Below, one piece after another: positions 21,051 to 32,316 of a stretch of 64,000 nt of DNA. The stretch comes from Euptelea pleiosperma (Eukaryota > Streptophyta > Magnoliopsida > Ranunculales > Eupteleaceae). The stretch lies in assembly GCA_035048495.1 (NCBI GenBank), contig CM068545.1, positions 41,410,450-41,474,449 of the forward strand. Reading direction: 5' to 3'. The number at the start of each line of letters is the position of its first letter. Within the stretch, counting starts at the first letter, position 1. The notes under the pieces are model-generated. The model was not told the origin of the DNA, did not search any database, and was given only the letters and a program-made list of their open reading frames with translations. The position numbers were made by a program, and so were the translations under genes.

Positions 21051-22583
21051 AGCATATTGCCAATCCTTGGCAATTAGTGCGAAATACATGAGCTTAAAAG
21101 GGCTCTGCACATGCTGCACACTTTTTCATATTAGCTCAGGGAAAACCCCGTTCGTCAAATCATTGAATGGATGCAAAAAACAGTTACATGCTAGCGAAGA
21201 GTTGGAAAGTTTTGGCAAGACTACAGACTGATAATCATGACCCAGAATAGTCAGACTCTGCGTGTGTGTGTGCTCAACATTCTCATCATCCGACAGTAAA
21301 GATTTCCAGATCACCTCTAAGTTTTTTCTGCCTCGACATCAAATCTCACATGTTTAGCACTCATAATAGAATCACACAAGAAGGGTTTTCTTCTTTTTTC
21401 TCAATTTATATGTGAGGAGATGTATTTAATATAAAGAGGCAAAAGATCTCACATATGTTTTATTTGAAGGAAGGGCATCTTTAACAGAAGAAGATCTCAT
21501 GATTGGAATACCACTTCACTCGGGAACGTTAGATCAAACTCTATAGCTTCTCCTTCTCCAATCTCCACATTTTATGATCGTGCTATCCTAGAATCAAGTA
21601 GGACTTTCCTAGGTTGTAATGAGGCTTAGGTCCGGTGTAGAAAAATAAATGGATACAGGATTTCAAAGATCTTGAGAGGATATTGCCATTTTCTTGAATT
21701 TTTCCTGCGACGTAACACCATTATCTGGTTCTTTTTCCTTTTTTCGTATTTTTCTCTTTTTCTTGATATTTCTGAGACTGCTCAATTTCTTTTCAGCTCT
21801 TCTTCATACTTTCTTTCTATATTTTGTTTTTGGTTTGAACCACTTTCTTTTCCTTTTGATTCTTCTTCTTTACTTTTCTTTTTCACGGTACACCCACATC
21901 AGTTATTCTTTTGTTCATCTCAAAATAAGGGTAGACAGTCATGCTTCGTAGCTAGACTGGATTTTAGGTTGATGGGTTTATACAGAAAAGGCTTTTATAG
22001 AATGGCTCAAGGGGTTTCTAGTGAAGTATAATTCAGGTGAGTAAAAAGGCTGAATGGTTCAGAAAAAATGGCCTAAATCATTTTCTAGGGTTTGCACTAT
22101 CATGTATACTGTCTTGACTGAATATAGAGAAGGTTCTGTCGTAGTAATCCAATGTTGATGTCGTTCCGAGTTCCATGATCGAAGCAAAAGATAATGAGAT
22201 CTCTCAACGAATATTGCGGGCATGAAGAATAGTGAGTCATCTTGTGACTCAGAATTGTTGTATAACACTCTGAATTGATTAAAGGCTCAAAAGCTCACTG
22301 GGTTAGGTCTCCACAATTCTTCTCACAGGATCTCTAGAGTTTCAAAACTTAGGACGACTCTGATGTTGATAGTGTACAATTGTGCCAAATCTGAGTTTTT
22401 CTGAGTTTTCAAACCTGCTGTAGCCATGCTTGACTTGATTCAACGCTAACTTTAAACAAAAATTGACATCCTCAATACTGACTTAACGGAGGTTTTCAGC
22501 TAATCAAAGTCAGGGTATTTGACACATTTTTGAAATTCTAGAAAACTTTTGGAGAACATCGGAAATCACCCCAAAAACAACCT

Positions 22584-22618
<35 letters not shown>

Positions 22619-23025
22619 TATATATTTATCAAAAGGAATACATGAGTTTTGGTAAATACCCACCCCCAACCAAAATATAGCACCGTCCTCGGTGCTCATG
22701 ACCGGGACATAAAATGATAACAAATCAGTGATGATGATGCAAAGATTCAGGAAGGATGTTACCAAGTCGGCAGAAACTCGACAGTGTGTGATACCTGATG
22801 ATTGGGAGAATGAATGTACCTGCATTTTCAGAGATATAACAATAATCACAAATGCATGAGACTCATGTACTCTAGGAATACCGGAATTGCCTTTCCGAAA
22901 GCGCTAAGTTTTACGTCTTCAGCCAGACATGACGGGGGTATATCAAGTACCCCCAACCAGGATAAAACTCATGGAGACTGAGTGAATCTGCAGTCTTCCT
23001 GACACCTAAGGTGGAACGGAAACAA
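21051..23025 (-). other. Non-coding 3' internal region of the Gypsy element
   Basis: About 2 kb between the 613-aa ORF and the polypurine tract. It includes a T-run followed by a TA repeat (22585-22630). There is no RT, RNase H or integrase motif in any frame. The same sequence recurs at 29414-31387 with only a few substitutions. Confidence 0.75.
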
Positions 23026-24867
23026 TTATCCTATCCCTTGTCTAGGTATACCTGTGTAGAACAGGTCTTTCTCAGTGTAAATTGAGAGAAGGGCATTGAG
23101 CTCTCTGAGCAGACTGACAAAAGTACGGAGTTGATCTGGGAGGGATCGAAGCTTCTCAGTAAAGATTGAGAGGAGAGTAGGAGCGGTTTCTCTGAGCAGA
23201 CCCGCAAAAACATTTAGTTCAGTGGGGAGGGATAGAAGCTTCTCAGTAAAGACTGAGAAGGGAGTAGTAGTGGGTTCTCTGACCGTGGTTAGCAGAGCCG
23301 CAAACTCATTGAGTTTTGTGGGAATGTATCTGAATGGAGCAGACTCCTGCAGATCAGTAATACCAGAAATGTTGGACTCCGAGATGAAGTCAGACTCACA
23401 GTGTTCATGACACTTGGATAATATATCTTCGGGAGAATCCTGAGTTAGACTCTCTACGGCACACGGGTCATCGATAATATCGACGTAGGGTGACGGGTGA
23501 AAACTGTTGACCTCTCCCTCGATGTTTCCTAATTTGATAAGGATGTTCCAATCCCTACATTCAATATGTTCCTCCTCGGTGGGGATTGGTAGGTCCAGGA
23601 CAGCGGGAGGCCCATTTTCTAGACACGGCTCTACGGTGGGAATGTCTGCATTCAGAGCAGAGAGAGAATTATCAGAGATAGAGATGGGACTAAGTTCCTC
23701 TGTGCTCAGTCCAGAAGTTGGTGCTGTTAAGGGCACCAAAGATTGCGACTCGGGTTCATCACTAATGTTGCACAATCCAAGGGAGGTGGGGAGGAATGGT
23801 AGATCTATGACAGTTGGGATCCTACGATCGAGACACAGCTCAGTGTCATGAAGATCGACATCAGGGGCAGTAGAGGTGGAGTGAGAATTAGGTTGCTCTG
23901 AGGTAGGTTCAAGATTTGGTGCTGTTAAAGGCACCGAAGAAGGAAACACTGGCTCCTCAATAGTCTGGCTCGATCTAGGGATGGTAACAACTTCTATTTC
24001 ATCCGGGCAATTCTGGTACTTGGTCCAATTGTGCGACTCCTCATTATAGACAGTGGCCATGTCACTCTCCGCAAGATAGGCTATTGGTGGGCTAGTGAAG
24101 TTGACTTCCTCTCTCTCGTTTTCTAATTTAACTAGACGTTGCTCCAAGCTCTCCATAGATAGCTGTTGTTGGTGCTCTAGACCTTGGAAATACTGTTGTT
24201 GCTGGGCAATGTACTGAGAGAGAAGGTCCTCTAGACCGGGTGTAGTAGCCAACGGAGGTGGTTCAGCCAAGGTGAGCTGAGGTGCTAACTCTTGATTGTA
24301 GTCCGACTGGGTATGTAAGTTGTAAGGCAAAGTGGAGTCTGGGACTAGTTGCTGACTCTGAAAATCCTGAGGGGCCCACTGTTGATCAGAATAGTCATTC
24401 TGTGGATATGACGGGTACTGGGATTGCGAGTATTGCCAGTCATACTCTCCATTGGGTTGATGGAACCCGGAAGGATAATTATCCTGCGGCAGTTGCTGCG
24501 GGAGGGCAGACTGTTCCCAACCAAAGTTATTGTGACTCCTATTATCCGGATAATAAGTGTTGTCATAGGAGGTCTGCATTGGAGATGGAAAGGTACAGAC
24601 ATCTTGCTGGATAGGAGGGTAATATCCTACAGACTGGGAATGGTACACAGGTTGCTGGACTGCGGCACGAAGGGCAGAGACTGAATTTTTAAGCTCTTGG
24701 AGTACAGAATTGTACTCCGGATCTTGGAGATTATCATACCCTGTAGAAGTGTGCGAGACTGGAGTATCATGATGATACGCAGAATTGTCATACCATTGTT
24801 GAGAGTGATCACCTTGATTCTCACAGAAACTGTAGTAGGTCTCATACAAAGGCCGTTCATCTGCCAT
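23026..24867 (-). CDS. 613-aa gag-linker-derived protein of a non-autonomous Gypsy element
   Basis: Single intact frame, ATG at 24867. N-terminal 1-200 is rich in Gln, Tyr, Pro and Asn. Residues about 99-137 (NTYYPDNRSHNNFGW ... PSGFHQP) resemble the 'YNP.WRNHPNFSW...PPGF' linker after the capsid in Athila/Tat Gypsy gag. Residues about 211-255 (GLEDLLSQYIAQQQQ ... LEQRLVKLENE) match the short coiled coil that follows it in that family. Residues 312-360 and 378-430 are a diverged internal duplication (VPLTAP ... ELCLD/EPCLE ... DLP). Residues 516-600 are about three repeats around LPTELNVFAGLLRE and SIFTEKL. No capsid, zinc knuckle, protease or polymerase is present. The function is unknown; the open frame suggests it is still useful to the element, or that the copy is young. 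Confidence 0.75.
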   Translation of the reverse strand: MADERPLYETYYSFCENQGDHSQQWYDNSAYHHDTPVSHTSTGYDNLQDPEYNSVLQELKNSVSALRAAVQQPVYHSQSVGYYPPIQQDVCTFPSPMQTSYDNTYYPDNRSHNNFGWEQSALPQQLPQDNYPSGFHQPNGEYDWQYSQSQYPSYPQNDYSDQQWAPQDFQSQQLVPDSTLPYNLHTQSDYNQELAPQLTLAEPPPLATTPGLEDLLSQYIAQQQQYFQGLEHQQQLSMESLEQRLVKLENEREEVNFTSPPIAYLAESDMATVYNEESHNWTKYQNCPDEIEVVTIPRSSQTIEEPVFPSSVPLTAPNLEPTSEQPNSHSTSTAPDVDLHDTELCLDRRIPTVIDLPFLPTSLGLCNISDEPESQSLVPLTAPTSGLSTEELSPISISDNSLSALNADIPTVEPCLENGPPAVLDLPIPTEEEHIECRDWNILIKLGNIEGEVNSFHPSPYVDIIDDPCAVESLTQDSPEDILSKCHEHCESDFISESNISGITDLQESAPFRYIPTKLNEFAALLTTVREPTTTPFSVFTEKLLSLPTELNVFAGLLRETAPTLLSIFTEKLRSLPDQLRTFVSLLRELNALLSIYTEKDLFYTGIPRQGIG

Positions 24868-26641
24868 TAGAAGCGATAGAGGGGTGCGGTAGACTAACTC
24901 TCAGATCGAATCAGTAAAGGTTAAGATAGGTCCAATCGGGCTTCTACTTGAGAAAGCAAGCCCAAGATTTGGCAAAAAGTTGCCAAAAGGAGACACTGGA
25001 GTAGTGATTCTAAATGATGCACACCAAGCACAGATAATCCTATTCTAAACAATCAGGATATATTTTAGGCATTATCTTGTTAGTTTTGGGGCTAGAGTAG
25101 ATTATGACAGTGGGCGGACCACTGGTTTATCTTGTTAACCGTCGGACTAACTTTGTCGCTCTTAGGTTCTCACCAGGCTACACTCTTCAAAGCGAATCCT
25201 TTAGTACTAACTCTAGTTAACAACAAGGCAATCCGAAGCCTAGACAGACGTGCGGCACAATGGCTGTCTTAAGTACGTCCCAGACTAACCGGATTGGTCA
25301 AGTGTAGAAGAAGAGTGTTCCCTCGGGTTAAGCTAGGGTTGGTGCGTGTTCCTAGTCCACACGCAACTAACCGCCGAATAGTCCAAGAGGCCACGTCGAG
25401 CTCAGTGTACTTGAGTAGCAGGGACTTATGGGTGTGTTAGACAACAGGGACCCGCGCTCGTGGTCTTATTTCGATTGGATGTTAAGCGGGTTCGCTTTGC
25501 GTGGATTTTTCCTCGAACACCGGGCTAATTGGCTCTACTTCTTGATTCTTTTTAATTAAATGGAGCCTTGGGATCAAATCAGTTGGAATGATGAGGTGGG
25601 TGATGAAATCCCACCAGTTTCAATTTGGAGCTGGGTCTGCTCTCTTAGAGTTGATTGATTAACGGCCACGCCACGCAAGTCGAAGAATATGGATGCGAAA
25701 GCAAATAGACAAGCGGCAATGATGCACCCAATATGCTTTGTATCGCACTCAAGGCGAGGATAGAGACTTACCTCCCGTGGGCCACGCCACAGGGTCGCCT
25801 CCGTGGGTTAGAGAGGGGTATCCTAATGGGCTTGGGCCCGACTCCACCTCTTTGAGCTTTTGCTCCCTACCCACACTGGATCGTGTTCCTGCAGAAAAGT
25901 TAGATCGCACGGTCTAGGTAGTCGGGATTCTATTTGGAAGATCTTTGCCTTTTTAGGGTTCACAGAACAAGCACTGGATTTAGGCAAGTTTTTGAATTAA
26001 TTTCTAAGTTCGAGATGGGTTAAAATTTAGGAATTTCCAGATGGAAAATACCTAGATTGGAAAGTTTCCCGAACTATGAAGATCTTCCAAGAAAGATTTG
26101 ATTGCGAGATCCCTTACAATTTTGGAAACTTTCCGAAAATTGAAATCCTACTAGATTTATGGTGTTTCCTTTTGCAGACTTTTCCAAATTCGGAAGATTT
26201 CTAAAGATAGAAATTCTTCTAAAGAGGAAACTTCTAAGAGGGGAAACCCTAATTTAGCAAAGTTTCAAGATTTTAGAATCTTTCCAAAAATCGCAAATCC
26301 TTGATTGGTGATTTCTAAAAAATCTGCAGAATATAAAACCCTAATTTTTTTGAATTTTAATTTTTTAATTTTTTTGGTAATTTTTACTTAATCTAGGGTT
26401 TCTAAAAAACCCTAGAACAAGATCTAGCAGTTATATGGAAAGCAGTAAAATTCCTAAATTATTACAAATTGCACTCGGCCTTCCGAGGCATTAAAAATAG
26501 TACTTTAAAAACTGCTAAAAATCAACAAAAACAAAAAATAGAAAGTTTCCCGAAAAGGTCAGGCTGGCCAAATTGAGCAGCTTTTCGCTTCAGCAACTTT
26601 CCAATTCCGTCTTTACGTCCTTTTTCGCACTTCCGGTCACC
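24868..26641 (-). other. 5' internal leader of the Gypsy element
   Basis: About 1.8 kb between the primer-binding site and the ATG of the 613-aa ORF, with no long frame on either strand. A long leader without gag fits a non-autonomous element whose packaging signals remain but whose proteins come from a partner. Confidence 0.65.
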
Positions 26642-26659
26642 CGAGCGGCAGCGGCGCCA
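26642..26659 (-). other. Primer-binding site, tRNA-Asp type
   Basis: In element sense TGGCGCCGCTGCCGCTCG begins two bases after the end of the 5' LTR. Its first 13 bases match the tRNA-Asp-type site TGGCGCCGTTGCC except for one, a site I recall as usual in Athila-type Gypsy elements. It fixes the element on the minus strand and 26662-29401 as the 5' LTR. Confidence 0.75.
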
Positions 26660-26661
26660 TT

Positions 26662-29401
26662 TGAAAGTAGGATTTTTCCGCGTCGTTGGTTACGGAAACC
26701 CTAAAATCAACGAGATTTTTAATTTGATCCGAGTTTTAATCCTGCAAAATATTAGATATTGTATAGGGATTTGTGTCGGATGTCGATCCGCACTCGGGGT
26801 TAGTTAGCGCAAAGAGAGACATAAAATGACGGGAAAATTGCAGATAATGTAACACAATCATACTTTAATCATATTTATTTAACTGAACTTGTCTCTTACA
26901 ATGAAAATCAAATAAAAATAACTAATCTAAAAAGCTTTAAGAGAAAATAGGCCTAGAGAGAGAAAGAGAGAACTAGAGAGAGATCTAGAGAGAGAAAGGA
27001 AAGTAAAAGTAGAGAGAGAAAATGGAGGTTTGTACCTTTGGACTTACCAAGATTTGGCCAATGTTTTAATCGGCCATGAGAGCATGATGAAAGTGATAGG
27101 CCATGTGATGGTGTATTGCCCATGAGTGGTTGCGTGGTGCATGATCGGGAGTTGATTGCAGCGATGACGAGCAGCCTTCCAAGATGAAGATGTTGAGGGA
27201 GAAGAGATGGAGGAGCCACCAGCCGTGGTGGATCTAATGGCCTGTTCGTGGAGAGGACAGCAGCAAGAAATGGTGCGTCCTTGCTGGTCGAACCAGCAAG
27301 GGAACAAGCTTACGGCTAAGAGGAGGGGAAAGGTGCTGGTGCGCACATAGGGAGGTTGTGCACTTGCAAGCAAGTTGCAAACGGATGGTGATTTGGGCAG
27401 CAGATCGCACCGGCTTCGATGGAGGTCGCCGGAGTTGCAAGTTGCAACTCCAGCAACTTATGAAGAGGATAAATGATGGAGGGTATGGTGGAGCCAGCAT
27501 CACCTGCGTGGAGAAGATGGGAAGAAAAGAAAAGAAGGAAGAAGAGAAGGGCTGTATTGTAGGCGGCCGGAGTTGCAGGTGTGCAACTCCGGCGAGCAGA
27601 TGAAGAAGAAGAAGAAGAAGAAGAGGAGGAAAAGGAGCTTACCATTGCTGGTGTGCTGAACCAGGCTCGCTGGAGTTCATGGAGGCTGGTGACGCTGGTG
27701 TTGGCGCTCCAAATCGTGGATCAGCAAAGACGTGAGAAGGGACAGGTGATAGCGTTGAAGGGGGGGGGGGGCGGACTGGAGTTGCAACCTGCAACTCCGG
27801 TCGTTGAAGAAGGTGGAGGAGTTGCAGACGGTGTGAACAGGGCTCCACGGTGCTGCAAGAGATGAGGTTAACGCATCGTAGGTCCGTCGACGTTGCAGGG
27901 TGGTTCGCCGGTAGATGGAGGGCGGTTTTGGGCGGATGGTTACAGGCTGTACTACTGGTAGATCGGCAAACTCTGGCAGGAGGAGGAGGAGGAGAAGAAG
28001 AAAAACCAGGAGAAGAAGAAGACGAAGGCAGGAGTAAAACCAGTTCGCCGGAGTAGTGGCTGGGATGATGACCGGAGTTGCAGGTTTTGCAACTCCGGCG
28101 GAAGGCGTGAGAGGAGAACGTTCAGCAGAAGAAGAAGAAGAAGAAGAAGAAGAAGAAGAAGAAGAAGAAGAAGAAGAAGAAGAAGAAGAAGAAGAAATAG
28201 AAGAAGAAGAAGAAATAGAAGAAGAAGAAGAAATGGAAGAGAGGAAGAGGGCGCCCAACTCGCCGGAAGAACCCGCCGGAAAAGAGAGGAGAAGTCGAAG
28301 GAAGGAAGAGAAAGAGATTGGAGAGGGATTAGGGTTCGAACGAACCCTTCTCCCTCATCTTATAAAGCTCCCTATTTCCATTAATGGAAATAGGGTATTT
28401 TTTGAAAATAAAAAATATTATTTTTTTTTTTTTTTTAAGTAAAAACCTACTTTTCTATGGGGAATCTCCCCAATTAGTGGACCCCCCATTTAATTAAAAA
28501 TTATTTTTGAAATTCGCGGGGTCCACTAACTGGTCGGTCAGCGGGTCGATGAAGATGGGCCCGACTATTGGCCCTCATGGGTTGATGATGTCCATCATCT
28601 CACAGAATGATGTGACAGACAGTCTGATGGCGATCGGATGGATGGTGACTTGATTGGGACTCAGATTGGTAGATCGACAGATCTAGAGAGATCCAACGGT
28701 CCGATTGAAGATCCAACGGTCCGATGGAAGATCCAACGGTCAGAAAGCTAAGGGAGATGAGATAGAGCTGATAGGCAGGAGTTCTGGGGTTAGGTCAGTA
28801 GATTCGAGGATCGAGAGATGAAGAGAGAGAGAGAATAAGGAGAGATGAGAGAAAAAGTATCAAAAAAAATGGAAAAAAGCACTGGCGGAGGGTCTGGAAC
28901 CCTGTTCTTCACTGTGACCATCCTCACGCTTCTCCAGTAGAGTCGACCATCATTCTTTGCTGACTCATGTGGCTTTAAACGCTTTGGTCCGTCTCTTGGT
29001 CATTGGCTCTCCTACTCTCTTCGTTATTTGGGCCGGCTTTTTGGTCCTCTGATTCAGCCCATATTTGGCCCATATCTTCTAGTCATAGCATGTGGGCTCT
29101 TTAAGCTTTGATAATGGGCTCTCATGATCGATTTGGGCCCACAAGTCTCGAGAATCGTCCCATCGGGGTTTCCTGCGACAGAAGAAGCGCGTAATGAGAC
29201 TTTATCAGAACGGCTTAATATCTAGACTTCCGAAAATGTGTTTAATGCATGCAAATATACCATTTCGTCCAGAAAAGTGTGTTCTACGCAATAGAAGAGA
29301 CTCTTACGTAGAAAAGTAGATAAATAGAGTATTTTACGTAGGAGAATGCAATAACGCTAAAAGGATAAGTGCTTAAAATAAGCACTTTTGAGCGAATATC
29401 A
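26662..29401 (-). mobile_element. 5' LTR of the non-autonomous Gypsy element (2740 bp)
   Basis: Near-identical to 18329-21038, with the same TG...CA ends. It has the MSA-like triplet (28692-28742), TATA box (28359-28367 reversed), GTTGCA hairpins and GAA tract. Apart from the ten extra GAA triplets I saw only single-base run-length changes, so the element inserted recently. It is followed on the right not by host DNA but by another copy of the element's internal region. Confidence 0.92.
28690..28743 (-). promoter_or_regulatory. Three MSA-like motifs in the Gypsy LTR (copy 2)
   Basis: TCCAACGGTCC, TCCAACGGTCC and TCCAACGGTCA at 28692, 28712 and 28732, same order and 20-bp spacing as in the other LTR. 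As this is the 5' LTR, it is the copy that would drive element transcription leftwards. Confidence 0.6.
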
Positions 29402-30946
29402 CAACCCCCAACCAGCATATTGCCAATCCTTGGCAATTAGTGCGAAATACATGAGCTTAAAAGGGCTCTGCACATGCTGCACACTTTTTCATATTAGCTC
29501 AGGGAAAACCCCGTTCGTCAAATCATTGAATGGATGCAAAAAACAGTTACATGCTAGCGAAGAGTTGGAAAGTTTTGGCAAGACTACAGACTGATAATCA
29601 TGACCCAGAATAGTCAGACTCTGCGTGTGTGTGTGCTCAACATTCTCATCATCCGACAGTAAAGATTTCCAGATCACCTCTAAGTTTTTTCTGCCTCGAC
29701 CTCAAATCTCACATGTTTAGCACTCAGAATAGAATCACACAAGAAGGGTTTTCTTCTTTTTTCTCAATTTATATGTGAGGAGATGTATTTAATATAAAGA
29801 GGCAAAAGATCTCACATATGTTTTATTTGAAGGAAGGGCATCTTTAACAGAAGAAGATCTCATGATTGGAATACCACTTCACTCGGGAACGTTAGATCAA
29901 ACTCTATAGCTTCTCCTTCTCCAATCTCCACATTTTATGATCGTGCTATCCTAGAATCAAGTAGGACTTTCCTAGGTTGTAATGAGGCTTAGGTCCGGTG
30001 TAGAAAAATAAATGGATACAGGATTTCAAAGATCTTGAGAGGATATTGCCATTTTCTTGAATTTTTCCTGCGACGTAACACCATTATCTGGTTCTTTTTC
30101 CTTTTTTCGTATTTTTCTCTTTTTCTTGATATTTCTGAGACTGCTCAATTTCTTTTCAGCTCTTCTTCATACTTTCTTTCTATATTTTGTTTTTGGTTTG
30201 AACCACTTTCTTTTCCTTTTGATTCTTCTTCTTTACTTTTCTTTTTCACGGTACACCCACATCAGTTATTCTTTTGTTCATCTCAAAATAAGGGTAGACA
30301 GTCATGCTTCGTAGCTAGACTGGATTTTAGGTTGATGGGTTTATACAGAAAAGGCTTTTATAGAATGGCTCAAGGGGTTTCTAGTGAAGTATAATTCAGG
30401 TGAGTAAAAAGGCTGAATGGTTCAGAAAAAATGGCCTAAATCATTTTCTAGGGTTTGCACTATCATGTATACTGTCTTGACTGAATATAGAGAAGGTTCT
30501 GTCGTAGTAATCCAATGTTGATGTCGTTCCGAGTTCCATGATCGAAGCAAAAGATAATGAGATCTCTCAACGAATATTGCGGGCATGAAGAATAGTGAGT
30601 CATCTTGTGACTCAGAATTGTTGTATAACACTCTGAATTGATTAAAGGCTCAAAAGCTCACTGGGTTAGGTCTCCACAATTCTTCTCACAGGATCTCTAG
30701 AGTTTCAAAACTTAGGACGACTCTGATGTTGATAGTGTACAATTGTGCCAAATCTGAGTTTTTCTGAGTTTTCAAACCTGCTGTAGCCATGCTTGACTTG
30801 ATTCAACGCTAACTTTAAACAAAAATTGACATCCTCAATACTGACTTAACGGAGGTTTTCAGCTAATCAAAGTCAGGGTATTTGACACATTTTTGAAATT
30901 CTAGAAAACTTTTGGAGAACATCGGAAATCACCCCAAAAACAACCT

Positions 30947-30980
<34 letters not shown>

Positions 30981-32054
30981 TATATATTTATCAAAAGGAA
31001 TACATGAGTTTTGGTAAATACCCACCCCCAACCAAAATATAGCACCGTCCTCGGTGCTCATGACCGGGACATAAAATGATAACAAATCAGTGATGATGAT
31101 GCAAAGATTCAGGAAGGATGTTACCAAGTCGGCAGAAACTCGACAGTGTGTGATACTTGATGATTGGGAGAATGAATGTACCTGCATTTTCAGAGATATA
31201 ACAATAATCACAAATGCATGAGACTCATGTACTCTAGGAATACCGGAATTGCCTTTCCGAAAGCGCTAAGTTTTACGTCTTCAGCCAGACATGACGGGGG
31301 TATATCAAGTACCCCCAACCAGGATAAAACTCATGGAGACTGAGTGAATCTGCAGTCTTCCTGACACCTAAGGTGGAACGGAAACAATTATCCTATCCCT
31401 TGTCTAGGTATACCTGTGTAGAACAGGTCTTTCTCAGTGTAAATTGAGAGAAGGGCATTGAGCTCTCTGAGCAGACTGACAAAAGTACGGAGTTGATCTG
31501 GGAGGGATCGAAGCTTCTCAGTAAAGATTGAGAGGAGAGTAGGAGCGGTTTCTCTGAGCAGACCCGCAAAAACATTTAGTTCAGTGGGGAGGGATAGAAG
31601 CTTCTCAGTAAAGACTGAGAAGGGAGTAGTAGTGGGTTCTCTGACCGTGGTTAGCAGAGCCGCAAACTCATTGAGTTTTGTGGGAATGTATCTGAATGGA
31701 GCAGACTCCTGCAGATCAGTAATACCAGAAATGTTGGACTCCGAGATGAAGTCAGACTCACAGTGTTCATGACACTTGGATAATATATCTTCGGGAGAAT
31801 CCTGAGTTAGACTCTCTACGGCACACGGGTCATCGATAATATCGACGTAGGGTGACGGGTGAAAACTGTTGACCTCTCCCTCGATGTTTCCTAATTTGAT
31901 AAGGATGTTCCAATCCCTACATTCAATATGTTCCTCCTCGGTGGGGATTGGTAGGTCCAGGACAGCGGGAGGCCCATTTTCTAGACACGGCTCTACGGTG
32001 GGAATGTCTGCATTCAGAGCAGAGAGAGAATTATCAGAGATAGAGATGGGACTA
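29402..32054 (-). mobile_element. Partial second internal region of the Gypsy element
   Basis: Continues from the LTR in exact step with 21039-23692 (offset 8362-8363 bp) and then stops. It includes the polypurine tract, the non-coding 3' part and the last about 220 codons of the 613-aa protein (32054-31388), without a start. The array is therefore LTR, internal, LTR, partial internal, as produced by unequal LTR recombination or a tandem insertion, with the 5' end later deleted. Confidence 0.9.
31388..32054 (-). pseudogene. 5'-truncated copy of the 613-aa Gypsy ORF
   Basis: Same reading frame and stop as the intact copy, covering about residues 393-613, including the three C-terminal repeats. 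The upstream codons are replaced by Copia LTR sequence at 32056. Confidence 0.9.
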
Positions 32055-32055
32055 T

Positions 32056-32300
32056 TAAGTCACTTACCTTCCTAAGCAAGCGTACACGATCTATAACCGA
32101 CAAATGGGCAGTTACTCAGATGACTCCTGTCGTCAATCGTCTGATTCTTGCTGTCTATATCTTCTAATCTTCACGTAGTCGACGAAGTATGCGTACCACG
32201 ACATCTTCATACTACACTGGTGCTCGTAGGAACGGTTACATGAATATTTTTATATCATACGGAATCTTTACCAAACTTAAAATATGAAATATGCCTTACA
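32056..32300 (-). mobile_element. Truncated 3' LTR of the Copia element
   Basis: 245 bp that match 43604-43849 with about twenty scattered mismatches by eye, ending in CA at 32300 directly before the polypurine tract. The rest of this LTR (about 1.3 kb) is missing, replaced by the Gypsy fragment on the left. Confidence 0.85.
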
Positions 32301-32316
32301 ATCTCCCCCTTTGGCA
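32301..32316 (-). other. Copia polypurine tract
   Basis: In element sense TGCCAAAGGGGGAGAT precedes LTR start TGTAAGGC. The AAGGGGGAGATTGT block is the usual Copia motif at this place. Confidence 0.8.

Noticed and set aside
23026..24867. Host gene for the 613-aa protein
   Set aside because: It lies between LTRs with matching PBS and PPT, and its C-terminal part is duplicated with the element.
27677..28258. 193-codon poly-Ser frame and opposite poly-Glu frame in the Gypsy LTR
   Set aside because: They follow from the GAA/TTC tract; length changes with repeat number between the two LTRs.
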